Positions 1 through 11,814 of a stretch of 64,000 nucleotides of DNA are shown here, in pieces. The stretch's first letter is position 1. Each line of letters opens with the position of its first letter. The DNA comes from Oxytricha trifallax. Taxonomy: Eukaryota > Ciliophora > Spirotrichea > Sporadotrichida > Oxytrichidae. The notes under the pieces are model-generated. The model was not told the DNA's origin and did no database searches. It was given only the letters and a program-made list of their open reading frames with translations. The stretch is from positions 25,895-89,894 of the forward strand of contig ARYC01001936.1 in the NCBI GenBank assembly GCA_000711775.1. The letters run 5' to 3'. A program made the position numbers and the translations under genes.

Positions 1-342
1 GTATTCAACATCTAGGAAACTTCCACTTATTCCATCACCAATATGTACCTCTACTTCTGGGATAAATCTGTCTTCTTTAGCCATCAAAATTAAGTGAGCT
101 ATTTCACATCTGTAGTTCAATCTTATGACTATTTCTTGCGGAAATTTGCAATACCTAGCACATTCCCATGTCCTAGTCTGTGGCTCGAATGTTATCATGC
201 TCAGGTCGTCGAGAGAGGTACCCTGCATCTCAGAAGAAGCGGCAACGCTTTAAAATGGGACCCAGGTAAACAAGGATTTTACTCTTGTTTTCTCTCGCAT
301 TATTTCATAAATGTCCTCTCTAGTTTTCTCTGTCAGTTCCAT
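1..342 (-). CDS. CEP104: CEP104 homologue, N-terminal MDS (continues off the left edge)
   Basis: Read on the minus strand from ATG at 342, with TAA as Q, the frame is open to the window edge (about 113 residues). It contains CARYCKFPQEIVIRLNYRC followed by VEVHIGDGISGSFLDVEY. This matches the start of the jelly-roll (F5/8C-like) domain of CEP104, a ciliary-tip and microtubule plus-end protein (human: FCQFPQEIVLQ...VEFYIS). The preceding VPFQSVAASSE also aligns with that family. The next part of the same protein, by homology, is not adjacent. It lies on the plus strand from about 11.8 kb, with alternating pieces at 7.4-7.84 kb, so the gene is scrambled. About 40 residues between this MDS and the 11.8 kb MDS are not seen here and may lie left of the window. 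Confidence 0.8.
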
Positions 343-780
343 TTTTAGATTATTTATTTTATTGAAATGATTTTAAGTAAAAAGTCTTATGCCCAACATA
401 AACTATTTACTTGAAATATGTGATGCTAATAAAAGCAAAATTATTGATTTTATAATAATATAATTTGAAAACAAACAATACAAGAAACAAATAGGAAGTA
501 TGAATTTTTACAATTTTACATCGTGTTCTCATTAACTTCTCTTTTTAGTTCGTAATAGGTTTGTATAAAAAGCATCAAATATATGAAAAGTGGAATAAAT
601 TAGGTCCTAAAGCCGAAAGCTTATCAGATTTCAACAATAGACGACATAAATCATGAGCTTGTAGCTCTCGATTACGCAATCTATAATCCTCCCAATAACT
701 TATAGTAGAGCTAAAATAACAATAATTTTAACAGTAATCCGCAATTTAGTATTTTAAACTGGTCTATAGATTAAAACTAG
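343..780. other. Non-coding AT-rich spacer between divergent CEP104 and DENN starts
   Basis: I see no open frame under code 6 longer than chance. The spacer separates the CEP104 N-terminal MDS (minus, starts 342) from the DENN gene (plus, starts 781). It probably holds 5' flanks of both macronuclear chromosomes plus germline-limited DNA. Confidence 0.5.
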
Positions 781-3700
781 ATGGATAGACAAGGAAGTTT
801 GGAAAATCTCAAGCCATAAAACAATTCAAAAGATCTGAATAATAATTAACAGTAAATTTCAATGAGTAAGGAGAAGAAGAAAGTTTTGAAATAATCAGAA
901 TCATTCAGAGCTCTGGTTGATTCCAATGCAATTTAGAACAATATTGAACTTTGTGAAGTTTTTGTGGTGGTTGGAGTGCACCAAGACACTTTAAGTAAGA
1001 ATTGCTGAGGTATTGATTTAATTTTATTACAGGACTACATCTACAGGAAATTGCAAGAGGAGAAAGAATAATGGATGATTATACAACAAATGCTCTTTTT
1101 CATAATTTAGACACCAGTATTGAAAAAGCCAATCCCTACCAAGACTCTGATCATCACATGTCAACAACTCCCTAGATTCTGGATTCATATCCAAAGATAC
1201 TTAAAAATAACCTAGACTTCAATGCTGTTCTCAATTCTACTAAAAATGAAAGCTAGAGTTAAATGTTGAGTACGATGAATGAATAATACCTTTACTTGAG
1301 CAATATTTAATTGGTATGTTTTGAAAGTTAAATCTCTTAACAATTCTATAGATTTGTTTCCCAGATGGCTATTACGTTGATACTGACTTTAACAGAGAAA
1401 AGATGCAAGAACTTATTTCAAAAACTCATAATGGATATTCAACTTAAGAATCTTCATAGAACTATAAGATTATGCATTTCACTATTACTTAATCCAGTGG
1501 AGATAAGAAATATCTGACTTCAATCTAATACAATGTAATATTTCATTCTAATTTTAATTATATTAATTTTTGTAGGAACTCGCCTATATAGAGTATTAAG
1601 TTGGCAATTTAATCGACAGAAAAGTCTGTATTTTACCAAAGTGCATCTGTATAGTATCCCGCTTACCACTATTTTCAATTCAAAAGTAAGACTATTTCTC
1701 TTATGAAATTTAAGGTAGATGTTAGAATTCTTGTATGATGATCTTATATTGAAATTCCATTAAGCATTCAGTGATGACTACAAAGATTCAGATGATTTCA
1801 AGGTTATTGAGTAGAAATTCATTAAAGCTAAGTAAATTGTGAAATTTGATAGACTGGAGTTTTATTTGTCTACATTCTTCCATCATTTGAAGATAGATGG
1901 AACAAACTTAGAATTTGAGATAAACTTTATATTAATTTTAAGAATATTAGTTCTATTTATTTTTCATATTTATAAATATAATTGTAGATATTATATAAGT
2001 TTATACAAGAAATCTTCTAAAATTATGAACAATAATAATAAAGAAAGTTAGCACAAGAAAACTTTGATTCGCTACGTAAACACTTTTAATAAAGAATGCT
2101 TAAAACTTGAAAATTATGATTTCAAATTACTTTTCGAAAAAATAAGACCCAAAATGTTGATGCAGATGTTTGTCTCTTTACTTCATGAAAGAAAAATAAT
2201 TATTATTCATAATGATAGTGGCAAGAATGCAATTTTGATTGAGACTTTGATCAGTTTGCTCTACCCTTTATAATGGAATTTCACTAACATCTCTTATTTG
2301 ATACCTAGCATGGTTGAATACTTAGAAGCTCCTTTTCCTTATATAGTGGGTGTCCCTAGAGATCTGTGGAAATTTATTTATGAGCAGAAATGGGAAGTAT
2401 TAGGTGAAGAGGTAGTAGCATTTGACATTGATAATAATCGTGTGCTTTAAAAGGAAGACCTACCAGACTTCCCTCAACCATATACTTAGTTACTGATACA
2501 ATAACTTGAAATTTAAATTGATAAAAGCAAGCAACTCTCGGCAAGAACTGTTGAAAGAGATACTGAACTTTCAAGGGAAATAGACAGGTTTTGGAACAAT
2601 TTTACATTAAAAGTTAAACAGCAGTTCTTAAACTTCCTGATATTCTTGATCAATACTTTTGAAAATTTCTACATCTAGCAAGAAGAAACTGTAAATAAAG
2701 GAAGTATGATTCAATCTATAGGGATGCAAGGTACGGCTTCCTCAACATTAGATAGCTCAAGAATTCATCATTAATAAAACAGTGTTGCGGGAGGTGGCTC
2801 TGCAAATGATATTTTTAATTTCGAAGAGTACGTTCAAAATGTTACTGAAAATCAATCATTCTTTGAGAAATTTGTGAGAACTTAAGCATTTATAAATTTC
2901 ATTGAGTAGGCTTATTATGAAGAACAGGGGAATTTGAGTGATGCCTCTATAAGGTTTTTCAAAGAATGTACTAGAAAATTGTCAAAAGAAAATTTATAAG
3001 CTGTAAGAGCTATGCAAGACACTATGATCTAGAATCTATAACTTTATTATATCAGAATTTTAAAATTATTTTATTATAATTCACAAGTTTAATGATCGAG
3101 GTATTAGTTATTCTATCGATAAATGCCACCTTATTTATGATAAATCTCTAAGGATGCTAGAAACCTAATTTTCAAACCAAACAAATTAAGAAGGCTCATT
3201 ATAACAAGCCTTTGGTCTAATTCAAACTTTAGACCATAGAAAGATCATAAAAATGAAGCAATTTGATCCATCTTAACTTATTGAACAAAGATTCACAAAA
3301 GGATAAGAGACCATTTTTGATATGTAAAATCTTTAAAAACAAAGACTTCTAAGCAAACAATAATCTAGCAAGATTTAGAATCCTGATCAGTTACTTATTT
3401 TAAAATCTAATGATTACTCAAACTTCAATAGTACCTAGAACAACATTCCAGAGTATTTTACGATCTAAGCAACTCCAATAAATTCAAATAGCAGAGTGAA
3501 CCTTCACTTAGAAGCTGATCTGATTAAAGAAAATATGAATAGAACTTAGAAAAATTTGATTAAAATTGAAGATGACTACGATGGTCATGATTTCGATGAT
3601 TCTAGAATAATTAATCCAGATAAATTGATTCAAGAGGAATCAGATGAAAATTCCTCAAGCGAGAAAGAGGAGGCTGGCTTTTTAGGCTTTTTTAAGAAGA

Positions 3701-6577
3701 CTTTCTCTAGTGTGAAGAAAACCTTCGAAAGTACGTTTAATCCAAACAATGATAAGCAAGTTAAATCTAAGTCCTAGTAAAGACCTCCAGCTTTGAGTAC
3801 TTACAGTTAAACTAGACCTGGTTTGTACACTCCTGATCTAATGTTTGATGAGTAACCAAAGCATTTTAATTATATCCAAATTTAGTCATTTTTTTTATGA
3901 TACCAAATTTATTCAAATAATTAGCAAGAAGAAGAGTCTCCAGAAATCACTGGAAACCGAAGAAACAGCAATTAATAAAAAGCTTAAAATAGAGCAGCTA
4001 GAAGTTAAACTTTCCATGTGAATTAATCAATAAAACAGCCTGTAATATTAGTAAGTGAAAGCTAGTAATAGCCTCCACAAAGAGATAGAAAAAACAACAA
4101 CTCTTTTCTCTAAAACCTCTGGAATTTAGGTTCTACAAGGAAATAAAAGCCCGATAACCAAGAAATAGTTGAGAGGAAAATCGGGTCGTTAAGTCCTGTG
4201 AAACCAAGTGACGACTAGAAAATATTGATTTAAAAGAAGAATAAGAATAGAACACTTAATGGGAGTGGTTTCTTTATCTTTAATGAGGAAGACATGAAAA
4301 ATATGACAGAGATGTCCCCAACGAATATTTATAAGCAAAGCTCAACTGCCACCAATTAAGTTGGGCAGATCTAAATTCTTAAATTTGACTATTAACAATT
4401 GGAAGAGTAACTTTATCATATAATTTTTTCATAATTTAAACTTAGCCAAAGACAGCAACCAAGAATAAAGAATCCCCCAATTTTAGACCAACAACAAAAC
4501 AATTTACTTAATAGATTAAGATCGATAAGTTATTAAAATGACCAAACTAGGCAGGTAATTTCTAATTAAAATTCTGGCTCAAAACGTGTAAAACTCTTCG
4601 ATGAACTTCGTAGTTCATTAACACAACAAAAACTCTCAGAAGAGCAATATTTGAACTATAAAACTACAAACAATGCTGAATTAAATCGATAAACCTTTGC
4701 TATAAATTCTCAGGGTTTCAGTCCAATATAAGTGGAGAACTCTTCTGAATCAAGAAATCAAAAGTTTAAAGATTAGTAATAATAAATTTTAGCTTAACAT
4801 ATAGTCTTCAACTTAGACGATATCAAACCTCAAAACGTTTTAAGTTTCCAGTAAACCCCAAAACTGGCAAGTCAATCATCATAGAAACAGAAAGAGTGTA
4901 AGGATGAATTCGAGTAATTATACAAGAAAAGCACTGAAAATTTACTATATGCGCCACAAACCTTGCTTACTAAGAATTCAAGCAAGGATAATTTGCACAT
5001 AAATAAGTGGAAAAGTCAGACCAGTAAGATCAGTTTGAAGAATAGCACTGCTGCTGGAGGAGCTGCTTAAAAGCCTCCAAAGCATCATTATCAAGTTGTG
5101 AAGAAAAATATTAACGGTATTTTATTATTTATTAATTATCTATTTTACTTATTTTAAAAGGTATTTAAGGCAATAAACAGAATAAACAATAACTTTAAAC
5201 TCCATATACAAGGATAAACTCAGCAAATAATTCGAAAAAAGAGAATGAAAAATTGGCACTTTAAAAATCACTAACAAGTGATATGTATAATGACAGAAAT
5301 TCTACTGATGAAGATTTGAAGGCGCCAATCTATGGTAAAAACCTAAGCTCGTTTTAGAATATCATGGGTAATAAACTCCTACATTAAAATTCAAGAAAAT
5401 GTATACAAAACAAATAAACATTATAAATTATTACTTACACTAAATTATTTAGGAGAATATTTATAATTTATCATAAAAATTGTTATTTTATGTTATTATT
5501 TAGTTAACCTTAATCTATAAAATTTTTTTTCAATTGAATAGGGCTTTAGTAGTAAACCATTTGAGAAACAAAATATGATAAATTAACTATCTTCTACTCA
5601 AAGTATAAAAACATACACTCATCATTAAATTGATAATTTTTCATATTCTGCATGAAATTATAATTGTAAAAGTATTAAGAATAGAAGTTACGGTGCTTAA
5701 AATTCAGCTTCTGTAACAAACTTCACTCTTCAAAATAAAGGTTAAAGTCAACCGAAATCTAATTCTTAAAACTAAACTGCAATTGGGGCTTCATCAAGAC
5801 ATAAACGATAGATATCTAGGGGTATGCAAAACGTACATGTGGCTGGTGAAACCAATAATCCACTCACTAGTCCCATTCAGTAAATTCTCATTTTTAAAAA
5901 AAAACATGCGATAAAATTATGCTGTTATTAGATTATAGAGAACATAGAGCCAGATGACGAGAATAAAGTCAAATAAAACAAATAAATCGAGGCGCTTCAC
6001 TTAGGCAGAGTGAGAAAGAAGTCTGGCAATAAGACAGCAGGAGCAACCAGATAAATCAATCATCATCCTAACACATCTAGCAACAATAATAACATACTAT
6101 CTTATAGCAGGAAAAGTAGCACTGCCATGCTCTCGAATACTTAAACTTCGTAAAATCTGGCAAACCTTAATAAATCACAGAATTTACAGAAAACTCTCAA
6201 TTAGATATATAAGGGGGATTTCCAGAAATTATCCACATTTGCCAATAATCATAATTCTAGGACTAATTTAATTTAAATTATTAATTATTTTGATGAATAT
6301 TCACTTAATTATATTAGATTACTAATAACAGGAATATAAACAATTCTGGAAACACTAAAACTTAGACTTTCACAGCTAAACAATCTGGTTCTAACAATCT
6401 TTAAAATTTTATAAAATTTAATTTATATATATTAAATTTAATATATTTATAAGTATTATATGATAATCTCTATGATACTACAAAGTAGCTGGAATTAGCA
6501 ATCTCCGGTATAAGTCTGAAAGAGTAAGACTTAACTAGCAAATACCAGCAAAATAAACATTAAAATCATTACAGTGA
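781..6577 (+). CDS. DENN-domain protein with long low-complexity tail (IES-interrupted)
   Basis: ATG at 781. A 38-nt intron at 995-1032 (GTAAG...CAG) and further short introns or IESs near 1316-1358, 1531-1575 and 1688-1714 precede a long open frame to about 3045. The uDENN-like start (CEVFVVVGVHQDTL), the cDENN core (KVCILPKCICIVSRLPLF) and SYLIPSMVEYLEAPFPYIVG with VVAFDIDNNRVL identify a DENN module, the Rab guanine-nucleotide-exchange family. From 3140 the frame continues if an IES flanked by TTTAT (3043/3134) is removed. Another IES is flanked by CCAAATTTA (3876/3903, 27 bp). The tail is N/Q/S/K-rich and unlike known domains. The end is uncertain: joining CAATCT at 6395 and 6499 gives a stop at 6575-6577, but another frame stays open to about 6790. 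The DENN core is solid; that the tail belongs to the same gene is inference. Confidence 0.7.
3876..3911 (+). other. 27-bp IES with 9-bp pointer CCAAATTTA
   Basis: The direct repeats CCAAATTTA at 3876-3884 and 3903-3911 bracket an insert that carries an in-frame TGA (3898). Removing one copy and the insert gives NYIQIYSNNQQEEESPEI in one frame, continuous with both sides. Confidence 0.7.
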
Positions 6578-6813
6578 AGTGTAGAATATGCAAGGAAATG
6601 ATAAAATGCTGAATAAAAATGGCATTCCAAATAAAACAGTGCACAGCTCTGATTATTCATCTTGTCATAGTTAAATTGAAGATCGTTAAATGTAGCAATA
6701 GTAGTAATAGTATGAATAAGAGTTAATCTAAGTTCAAAGTAGGAAAATGGTAAATTTTTAAGTTTTATTGACACAAATTTGTGGGATAATTCATTGAATA
6801 TGATATATATCGA

Positions 6814-7275
6814 CTTCTCTCTACATTTAACTAAATGAAGCAAAATTTATAGCCACAAATATCGACAGATACTTGACGACTCAAGTGAAAGATCGCCACA
6901 TGCCTGCTGGTGGCTCAATCGTTAACTGCATATCTTACGGTACTTAAGTTCAGCCCATTGTTATTGGAAAACCCTAGCAGCATATATTCGATGTATTAAG
7001 AGAAGAACATGGTCTGTTAGAGGAGCCACTCAGCAAATTCTTGATATAGAATTTATCATAATTTTCTATGAATTATAAAAGATATATTCTTGATGGTTGG
7101 AGATAGCTTGATTACAGACATCAGATTCGGTAATAACTGTGGAATAAGCACGTTATGTGTCCTTAGTGGAAACACTACTGAAGCTAAGATTAAGGAAATA
7201 TTTATAAAAGGATTGAGAAATGAAGATGAAGGTGTGCCTACTTATATTTCCCCTTATTTTGGATTTAATTCTTGA
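6814..7275 (+). CDS. PGP: PGP-type HAD phosphatase, C-terminal MDSs (scrambled, inverted relative to the N-terminal part)
   Basis: The frame reads CTTCTCTCTACATTTAA, then LNEAKFIATNIDRYLT, MPAGGSIVNCISYGT, PIVIGKPQQHIFDVLREEHG and MVGDSLITDIRFGNNCGIS, with TGA at 7273-7275. GKP (motif III lysine) and VGDSLITDI (motif IV) are HAD-IIA/PGP signatures; these enzymes dephosphorylate 2-phosphoglycolate or similar small substrates. The N-terminal two-thirds is at 14161-15009 on the minus strand. The 17-bp pointer CTTCTCTCTACATTTAA occurs in both (6814-6830 here; reverse complement at 14161-14177) and joins SYRKLCMASLYIQ to LNEAKF in frame. A 49-bp IES lies between ATTCTTGAT repeats at 7037-7045 and 7086-7094; its removal restores EEPLSKFLMVGDS. 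The DNA upstream of 6814 is not PGP coding. Confidence 0.88.
7037..7094 (+). other. IES with 9-bp pointer ATTCTTGAT inside PGP
   Basis: Repeats are at 7037-7045 and 7086-7094. Excising 49 bp converts a broken reading into EEPLSKFLMVGDSLITDI, the conserved motif IV of PGP phosphatases. This is one of the cleanest pieces of evidence that the window is unrearranged germline DNA. Confidence 0.9.
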
Positions 7276-7395
7276 TAAGATTTTTGTAATATAAATTTAG
7301 TAAAGTTGATTTAATTTGCAAAAAATTAACGAAAATATATGGTTTTTACTGATAAATTGGATATATTCAAAGATTTTTTAATATGTAGATATAAT

Positions 7396-7843
7396 ATCAT
7401 ACTGATCTCTTTGTTACTCCAAGCGTCTTAATTTATTCTAAAATAGAGATAAAATTATAAAATGAAATAGGTTTGTTACCCTAATTTATATTGCTGTTTC
7501 AAATTCTTCTCTACCCACTGCTAATTCCAATTCTCTTTTGAGTTTCATAGTAATTTAACATATTTTCTTAGTAAATATTTTTAGATCTTTAACCAGCTAC
7601 TTTAACATTTCATAGTAACTTGAAAATAAAGTATATGTCAATCAATTTCTTAATTAATAACAATTGAGATATTAATGATTTAATCTTAATAACAATGTTA
7701 TCTCTTTTCTTTTCCATGTCAATGAGTGTCTGCCTGGTATCATCATCCACTGGAGCGTAAGTATAGCTTTAATCATCCACATAACTCCAATTCACATTCT
7801 CAATTGGCAAACCCATTTCAATCAGTATTTTATCAACTTCTTC
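7396..7843 (-). CDS. CEP104: CEP104 homologue, two middle MDSs (scrambled)
   Basis: On the minus strand there are two coding blocks. Block A (7843 to 7700) reads EEVDKILIEMGLP through DDDTRQTLIDMEKKRD. Block C (7547 to 7396) reads TLKRELELAVGREEFE-like residues through NKLRRLEQQRDQYD after removal of a GTAAC...TAG intron (about 7437-7479). These are the paired UVR-like helical segments of CEP104 (human EVEKRCAVEKEDYDLAKEKK region). Each block ends in a pointer found inverted in the plus-strand CEP104 cluster: GAAGAAGTTG (7834-7843 / 11943-11952), AAAAGAAAAGAGAT (7700-7713 / 12022-12035), TGAAACTCAAAA (7536-7547 / 12160-12171) and AGAGATCAGTATGAT (7396-7410 / 12230-12244). The sequence between A and C is IES. 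An ATG at 7906 opens the same frame but lies outside the pointer, so it is probably not a start. Confidence 0.85.
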
Positions 7844-7956
7844 AGATATTTATATCATTATATAACGCAGTTGCTTTTATATTAAACAAAATGCTCTGTA
7901 ATTCATGAATTATAGATGCGAAAGTATAAAATTATTTAAATCCTAAAATTACTAAA

Positions 7957-9091
7957 ATGATAGTAAACTTACCAAAAAGCAATGAGCCACTTCCCTCTTT
8001 TCAAGGGTCAAACCTCGTTATTCCATGCTAATCAGCTGGAATGAGTCCCTTTATAGCACTGGATTTATTTATACTTAATGAACCTAGTATCAGGAAAGTG
8101 GGCTATTTCAAGAGTGTGAACATAGCACCAGCTATCTCCAATGATGGATTGAATACATCAGAATAATAATAAGGCACATTAGTTCTACCAGCAGAGGTAT
8201 ATCACTCAGAAGAGAGAAAGCAAATTTTATAAACGAAATTGTATATTCTAATATTTTAATATACATACAAAGACAAAGCTAACTATTCTATATGTTCGTA
8301 GTGGAGTAATTGAAGGGTGTATGAGACGTTATGGCGATGAATTGACAGCTTTAGTAAAGCGAGAAGGGTTTGCATCTGGAACTATTTTGACTTCAACTCT
8401 CTCCCCAATTCACAGAGAACGTGATTCTAATCGATTGTAAGTATTTTCTCTCCTCAAAACATATAAGAATCTTAAACTTATGCTTAAAATCATAAGACTT
8501 CCTTATATATTACTCATAAAGAATCATATAGATAACACAATATATAGGATCCCATAAATATTTGCTTATGTAAACAACTATATATTCAAGCAAAAGATGC
8601 CAAAATACTATGAAATTTATGGAATCAGGAAGTTTGGGCACTGGCTAACTTAAAAAGATCTTAAGAAATCGCATACACACTAAGAACTTGATGAGTTAAT
8701 GATGGCTGGTATGGCCAAGGGATTTCAATAATTATTGATTATAATCCTTATTTTTTCTTAATCTGTGATATATCCTAGGAATATACTATTAAAATTAACA
8801 GGATTGATGAAGACTTTTAACAGAGTTGACATCCCTTGCACAATGTTTGTAATTTTCACAAGTGGTGGCTATGATTTCGTTGGAGGCTATGCATACTACA
8901 ATTTTCTAAAAACTAAGCTCTTTCAAGCATCAGAATAGTCAAGTCTTGAATAATAAACTTCAATTATCGAGCAAAAATTGGGAAAGTTGCAATTAAAAGA
9001 ATAAACTGGAGAGGAGATTCATAAAGCTTTATTTGATAAAAAGGAGATCTAAATCCCTGCTTATTGGCGTCATATTCTAGATTATTTTTGA
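7957..9091 (+). CDS. PSMG2: Proteasome assembly chaperone 2 (PAC2/PSMG2)
   Basis: ATG 7957, TGA 9089-9091. Family landmarks in order are GSNLVIPCQSAGMSPFIALDL, VGYFKSVNIAPA, LVLPAEVYHSEERKLTILYVRS (human AEVYSLPSRKLVALQLRS), GMAKGFQQ, VDIPCTMFVIFTSGGY and IPAYWRHILDYF (human PSSWRLLFGSG). PAC2 pairs with PAC1 to assemble the 20S alpha ring in the cytosol. IESs are flanked by AAAGC (8217/8275) and ATTGAT (8734/8803); both removals restore the frame. A third interruption between RDSNRL (about 8438) and MPKYYEIYG (about 8597) begins with GTAAGT, but I could not fix an in-frame junction. The gene lies between CEP104/PGP MDS clusters, nested inside other scrambled loci, in an otherwise non-scrambled order. 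Confidence 0.87.
8217..8279 (+). other. 58-bp IES with pointer AAAGC in PSMG2
   Basis: AAAGC is at 8217-8221 and 8275-8279. Removal joins VYHSEERK to LTILYVRSGVIEG, matching the conserved PAC2 segment. Confidence 0.82.
8734..8808 (+). other. 69-bp IES with pointer ATTGAT in PSMG2
   Basis: ATTGAT is at 8734-8739 and 8803-8808. Removal joins AKGFQQL to LMKTFNRVDIP in frame. Confidence 0.8.
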
Positions 9092-9253
9092 AATATAAAT
9101 AATAAAAGGAGTAAAAAAAGTTATAAAATTAGTGTAAAGTGTAATAATAATTTTTGTTCAAAATAGTTGATTAGTATTTTTAATTTTGAGATTGCTGTAA
9201 TTATTAAATCAAAAGATATATAATTATTAATTTTACCGCACATCATTTTAAAA

Positions 9254-11350
9254 ATGGCTTAAAACTTCATGAAAGATGTGATGAAATAATCAGCAAAGAC
9301 TCTATCAAAAACTGATTCAAACCTTCTTGGACTCCAGCATTCAGCTTTGGACGTTTCCCCAAAGCTCTATGCTTTCACTTAATGGCTTAACTCTCCAGAG
9401 TTCATTCAGACACACAAAACTTCAAATATGGATATTCACGGCTTGCCAGCAATCAAGATCAATCACCCCATTGTTTTTGAGAATTACAATCGCATAAATG
9501 GAATGGGCTATGGCTTGAAAACTTTACATTCTATAGCCAAGGGAGAAGTCATTATTTAACAAAAGACAGCTCTTGGATTGATAAGTAACACTCTATCGTC
9601 TGATCCTAGTTTTAACCCCAATAAACCTGCTTAAATATCTCAAAACACTCAAGAAAGTTAAGATTCTTAATTAACACCTGCAGAGGTTCAAGAGGAGTCT
9701 GACTCTTAGAATTTACTAGATTAATTAATATCCTTGACTTAGAGAGTGAGTCAGCACTTTTTCCCAAATCCATTGCAAGAAAATTAGAGGAATAGACTGT
9801 TTTAACATTTAATGTTGACTTAGAAACTTATCCTGCTTGAAAGACAAACTGAAAGCGTGACTGTTGAGGAAAATTATATGAGTAGTTATTTGGATTTACT
9901 ACCTAGAGAAGATATGACATAACTTCTATTTTGGAATAAAAATGTACTTTTTTATCATATTTAATAGAGGGAAGTATATATGAATATATTAAAAAATAAT
10001 CAATACTATTATTATTGAAAATATTAATGTTCAGGTAGAGGTAGACTCCGAAATTTTAAGAGGATAAATGAGAGATACAAATCAGTATTATACTTAAATC
10101 TACAATTAGCTTACTAAAAATGACCCCAATTCCCCTTACTTAGGGCAAAATTCTCTGTCGATCGAGGAATTTATGTGGGCCTTCTCAACTGTGTCTAGTA
10201 GACACTTAGTTTTCAACAATTAAGCAGTATCTACAGATTAGAATCCATTTTTAATGATGTTGCCACTTGTTGATATGATCAATCATTCGCCATCATTTCA
10301 ACCTAATGTTGTAGTTCTACCATATGAGGATAAACTTAATTCTGAGAGTTACATTATAATTTAAGCTATTTAAGACATCCAGGAAAATGAGTAGTTTTAT
10401 AAATTATATTCATGTTAAATTATTCTTGTATGATAATTTCACAATTGAAACCTTTCATTGAATTAAATATAACTTTTAATTTTTATTAATGAGCAGTTGT
10501 ATTAAAGCTATGGAAACCTAAGCAACACACATTTAATTCAAAAATACGGTTTCACTCTTGAACAAAACCCCAACAATATGATCCAGCATTCCTTCCCATT
10601 CGGTTCCTTTGAGAGATACACTTATGAAGAACAGCAGTTGAAGAGAAAACTAAGTTAATAGTTTAAGATACCTATTAATGAGCAGAGATTTATGGGTAGT
10701 TTTTACAGCAATCGGTTCAATTAGGATATGTTCAAGACTTTGAGGCTTGGGTTTTTGGCAAGTTAAAATATCATAGACAGGAGAGGTACTGAAACATTTT
10801 AATAAATTAAATTTGCAGATTAATGCTTCTGGTATTAGTCATAATAAAAAGTTTACCAATATTATTTCCAATTTTTAATAATTAAAAAACATTTATTAAC
10901 GATGTAGGAGATATGTCAAAACCATTTGATCCAAGTAACGAGTAACTTTGCTATGAGTATTTGGTATCAGCTCTTGATCAAAGCTACCAAAAACTCCAAC
11001 CCTAAGAATATTATGAATAATAAATAGATAATATCAAGCACACTATTCTCACCAAACCTTCACCTGATACTTAAGAGATACAATAAAACGCAATTATTTT
11101 ACTATGTATTTGTATATAATTTTGCATTTGAGAAGTTAACCAGTTAATTTTAAGTTAGCATATAAAATAATTGTATAAAAATGCAGTGAAAGACAACAAA
11201 TTTAAGAAGTTAGCTCCCCTAGATCAATACAATTTGATGAACGCGTTTAGACTACAAGCAGATGAGAGCAGGATTCTCAAGTCTAACATTGAATTTTTGA
11301 AGAAAAACAAATCTGAAGCAATTAAGAAAGTTCTCGAATCATTGCATTGA
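9254..11350 (+). CDS. SET-domain protein methyltransferase (SETD3/Rubisco-LSMT-like)
   Basis: ATG 9254, TGA 11348-11350. An N-terminal SET segment (NRINGMGYGLKTLHSIAKGEVII) is separated by an S/Q-rich insert from the SET core: EFMWAFSTVSSRHLVF, MMLPLVDMINHSPSFQPNV (the NHS AdoMet-binding motif) and QSYGNLSNTHLIQKYGF (equivalent of INYG.SN..LL..YGF). A helical Rubisco-LSMT substrate-binding-like C-terminus follows. This class methylates lysine or histidine on non-histone proteins; the substrate cannot be told from sequence. At least four IESs interrupt it, with pointers AATGT (9941/10026), AATGAG (10386/10488), AAACATTT (10792/10887) and about GCA (near 11090/11182). Each removal restores the frame. 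MDS order is colinear. Confidence 0.85.
9941..10030 (+). other. 85-bp IES with pointer AATGT in the SET gene
   Basis: AATGT is at 9941-9945 and 10026-10030. Joining gives LLFWNKNVQVEVDSEIL. Confidence 0.78.
10386..10493 (+). other. 102-bp IES with pointer AATGAG in the SET gene
   Basis: AATGAG is at 10386-10391 and 10488-10493. Joining gives DIQENEQLYQSYGNLSNTHL, placing the conserved YGxxSN motif directly after the SET core. Confidence 0.82.
10792..10894 (+). other. 95-bp IES with pointer AAACATTT in the SET gene
   Basis: AAACATTT is at 10792-10799 and 10887-10894. Joining gives RRGTETFINDVGDMSKPFD. Confidence 0.78.
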
Positions 11351-11810
11351 AATATAAATACATTTATCTCACCTTTTAATTTAAATTAATTTCATTAAAG
11401 AATAAATTACATGCAATCATCATGCATTAGTAAATTATTAGTTTTTAAATACATTATAATAAAATGACAACAGACAAATCAATAAAAATACAACAATGAT
11501 TGAACACATTATAATACATAAAATGTATAAATTTAAAATAAATTTATATATAGAAATCGTTAATCATGGCGAAAGCAACATGCTAATTATTTATAAGGTT
11601 TTATTTATTAATTACTAGAGATTACTCCTATTCATCTTATACTTCAATAATGTTATTATTTTATATATAATTCGAAGACAATAAGGTTTTTAAAGAAAGA
11701 CTCTATTAAAATATAATTTATTTAGTATTAATCTCAATAAATTTATCTATATTTATGATTAAAAATAATGAACTAGCAATTAAACGATTTAATAAAATAA
11801 TAATTTTTAA
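11351..11810. other. AT-rich germline-limited spacer
   Basis: There is no code-6 frame with protein-like composition on either strand. It sits between the SET gene stop and the first plus-strand CEP104 MDS. Confidence 0.5.
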
Positions 11811-11814
11811 ATTT

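Noticed and set aside
94..348. 84-residue plus-strand ORF at the left edge
   Set aside because: It is antisense to the CEP104 N-terminal MDS, whose minus-strand reading carries clear family motifs.
3029..3162. CTAGAA repeat as the DENN pointer near 3030/3157
   Set aside because: The join shifts the frame and soon meets TGA; TTTAT at 3043/3134 keeps the long downstream frame.
7536..7713. Direct IES join between the two minus-strand CEP104 blocks through AAAAGAGA
   Set aside because: It keeps frame but skips the UVR-like piece encoded at 12022-12171. The longer inverted pointers and the protein spacing favour the scrambled route.
7726..7908. Plus-strand ORF and minus-strand ATG at 7906
   Set aside because: The plus ORF is a shadow of CEP104 coding. 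The ATG lies outside the pointer GAAGAAGTTG and so in germline-limited DNA; CEP104 reaches this MDS from 11952, not from a new start.
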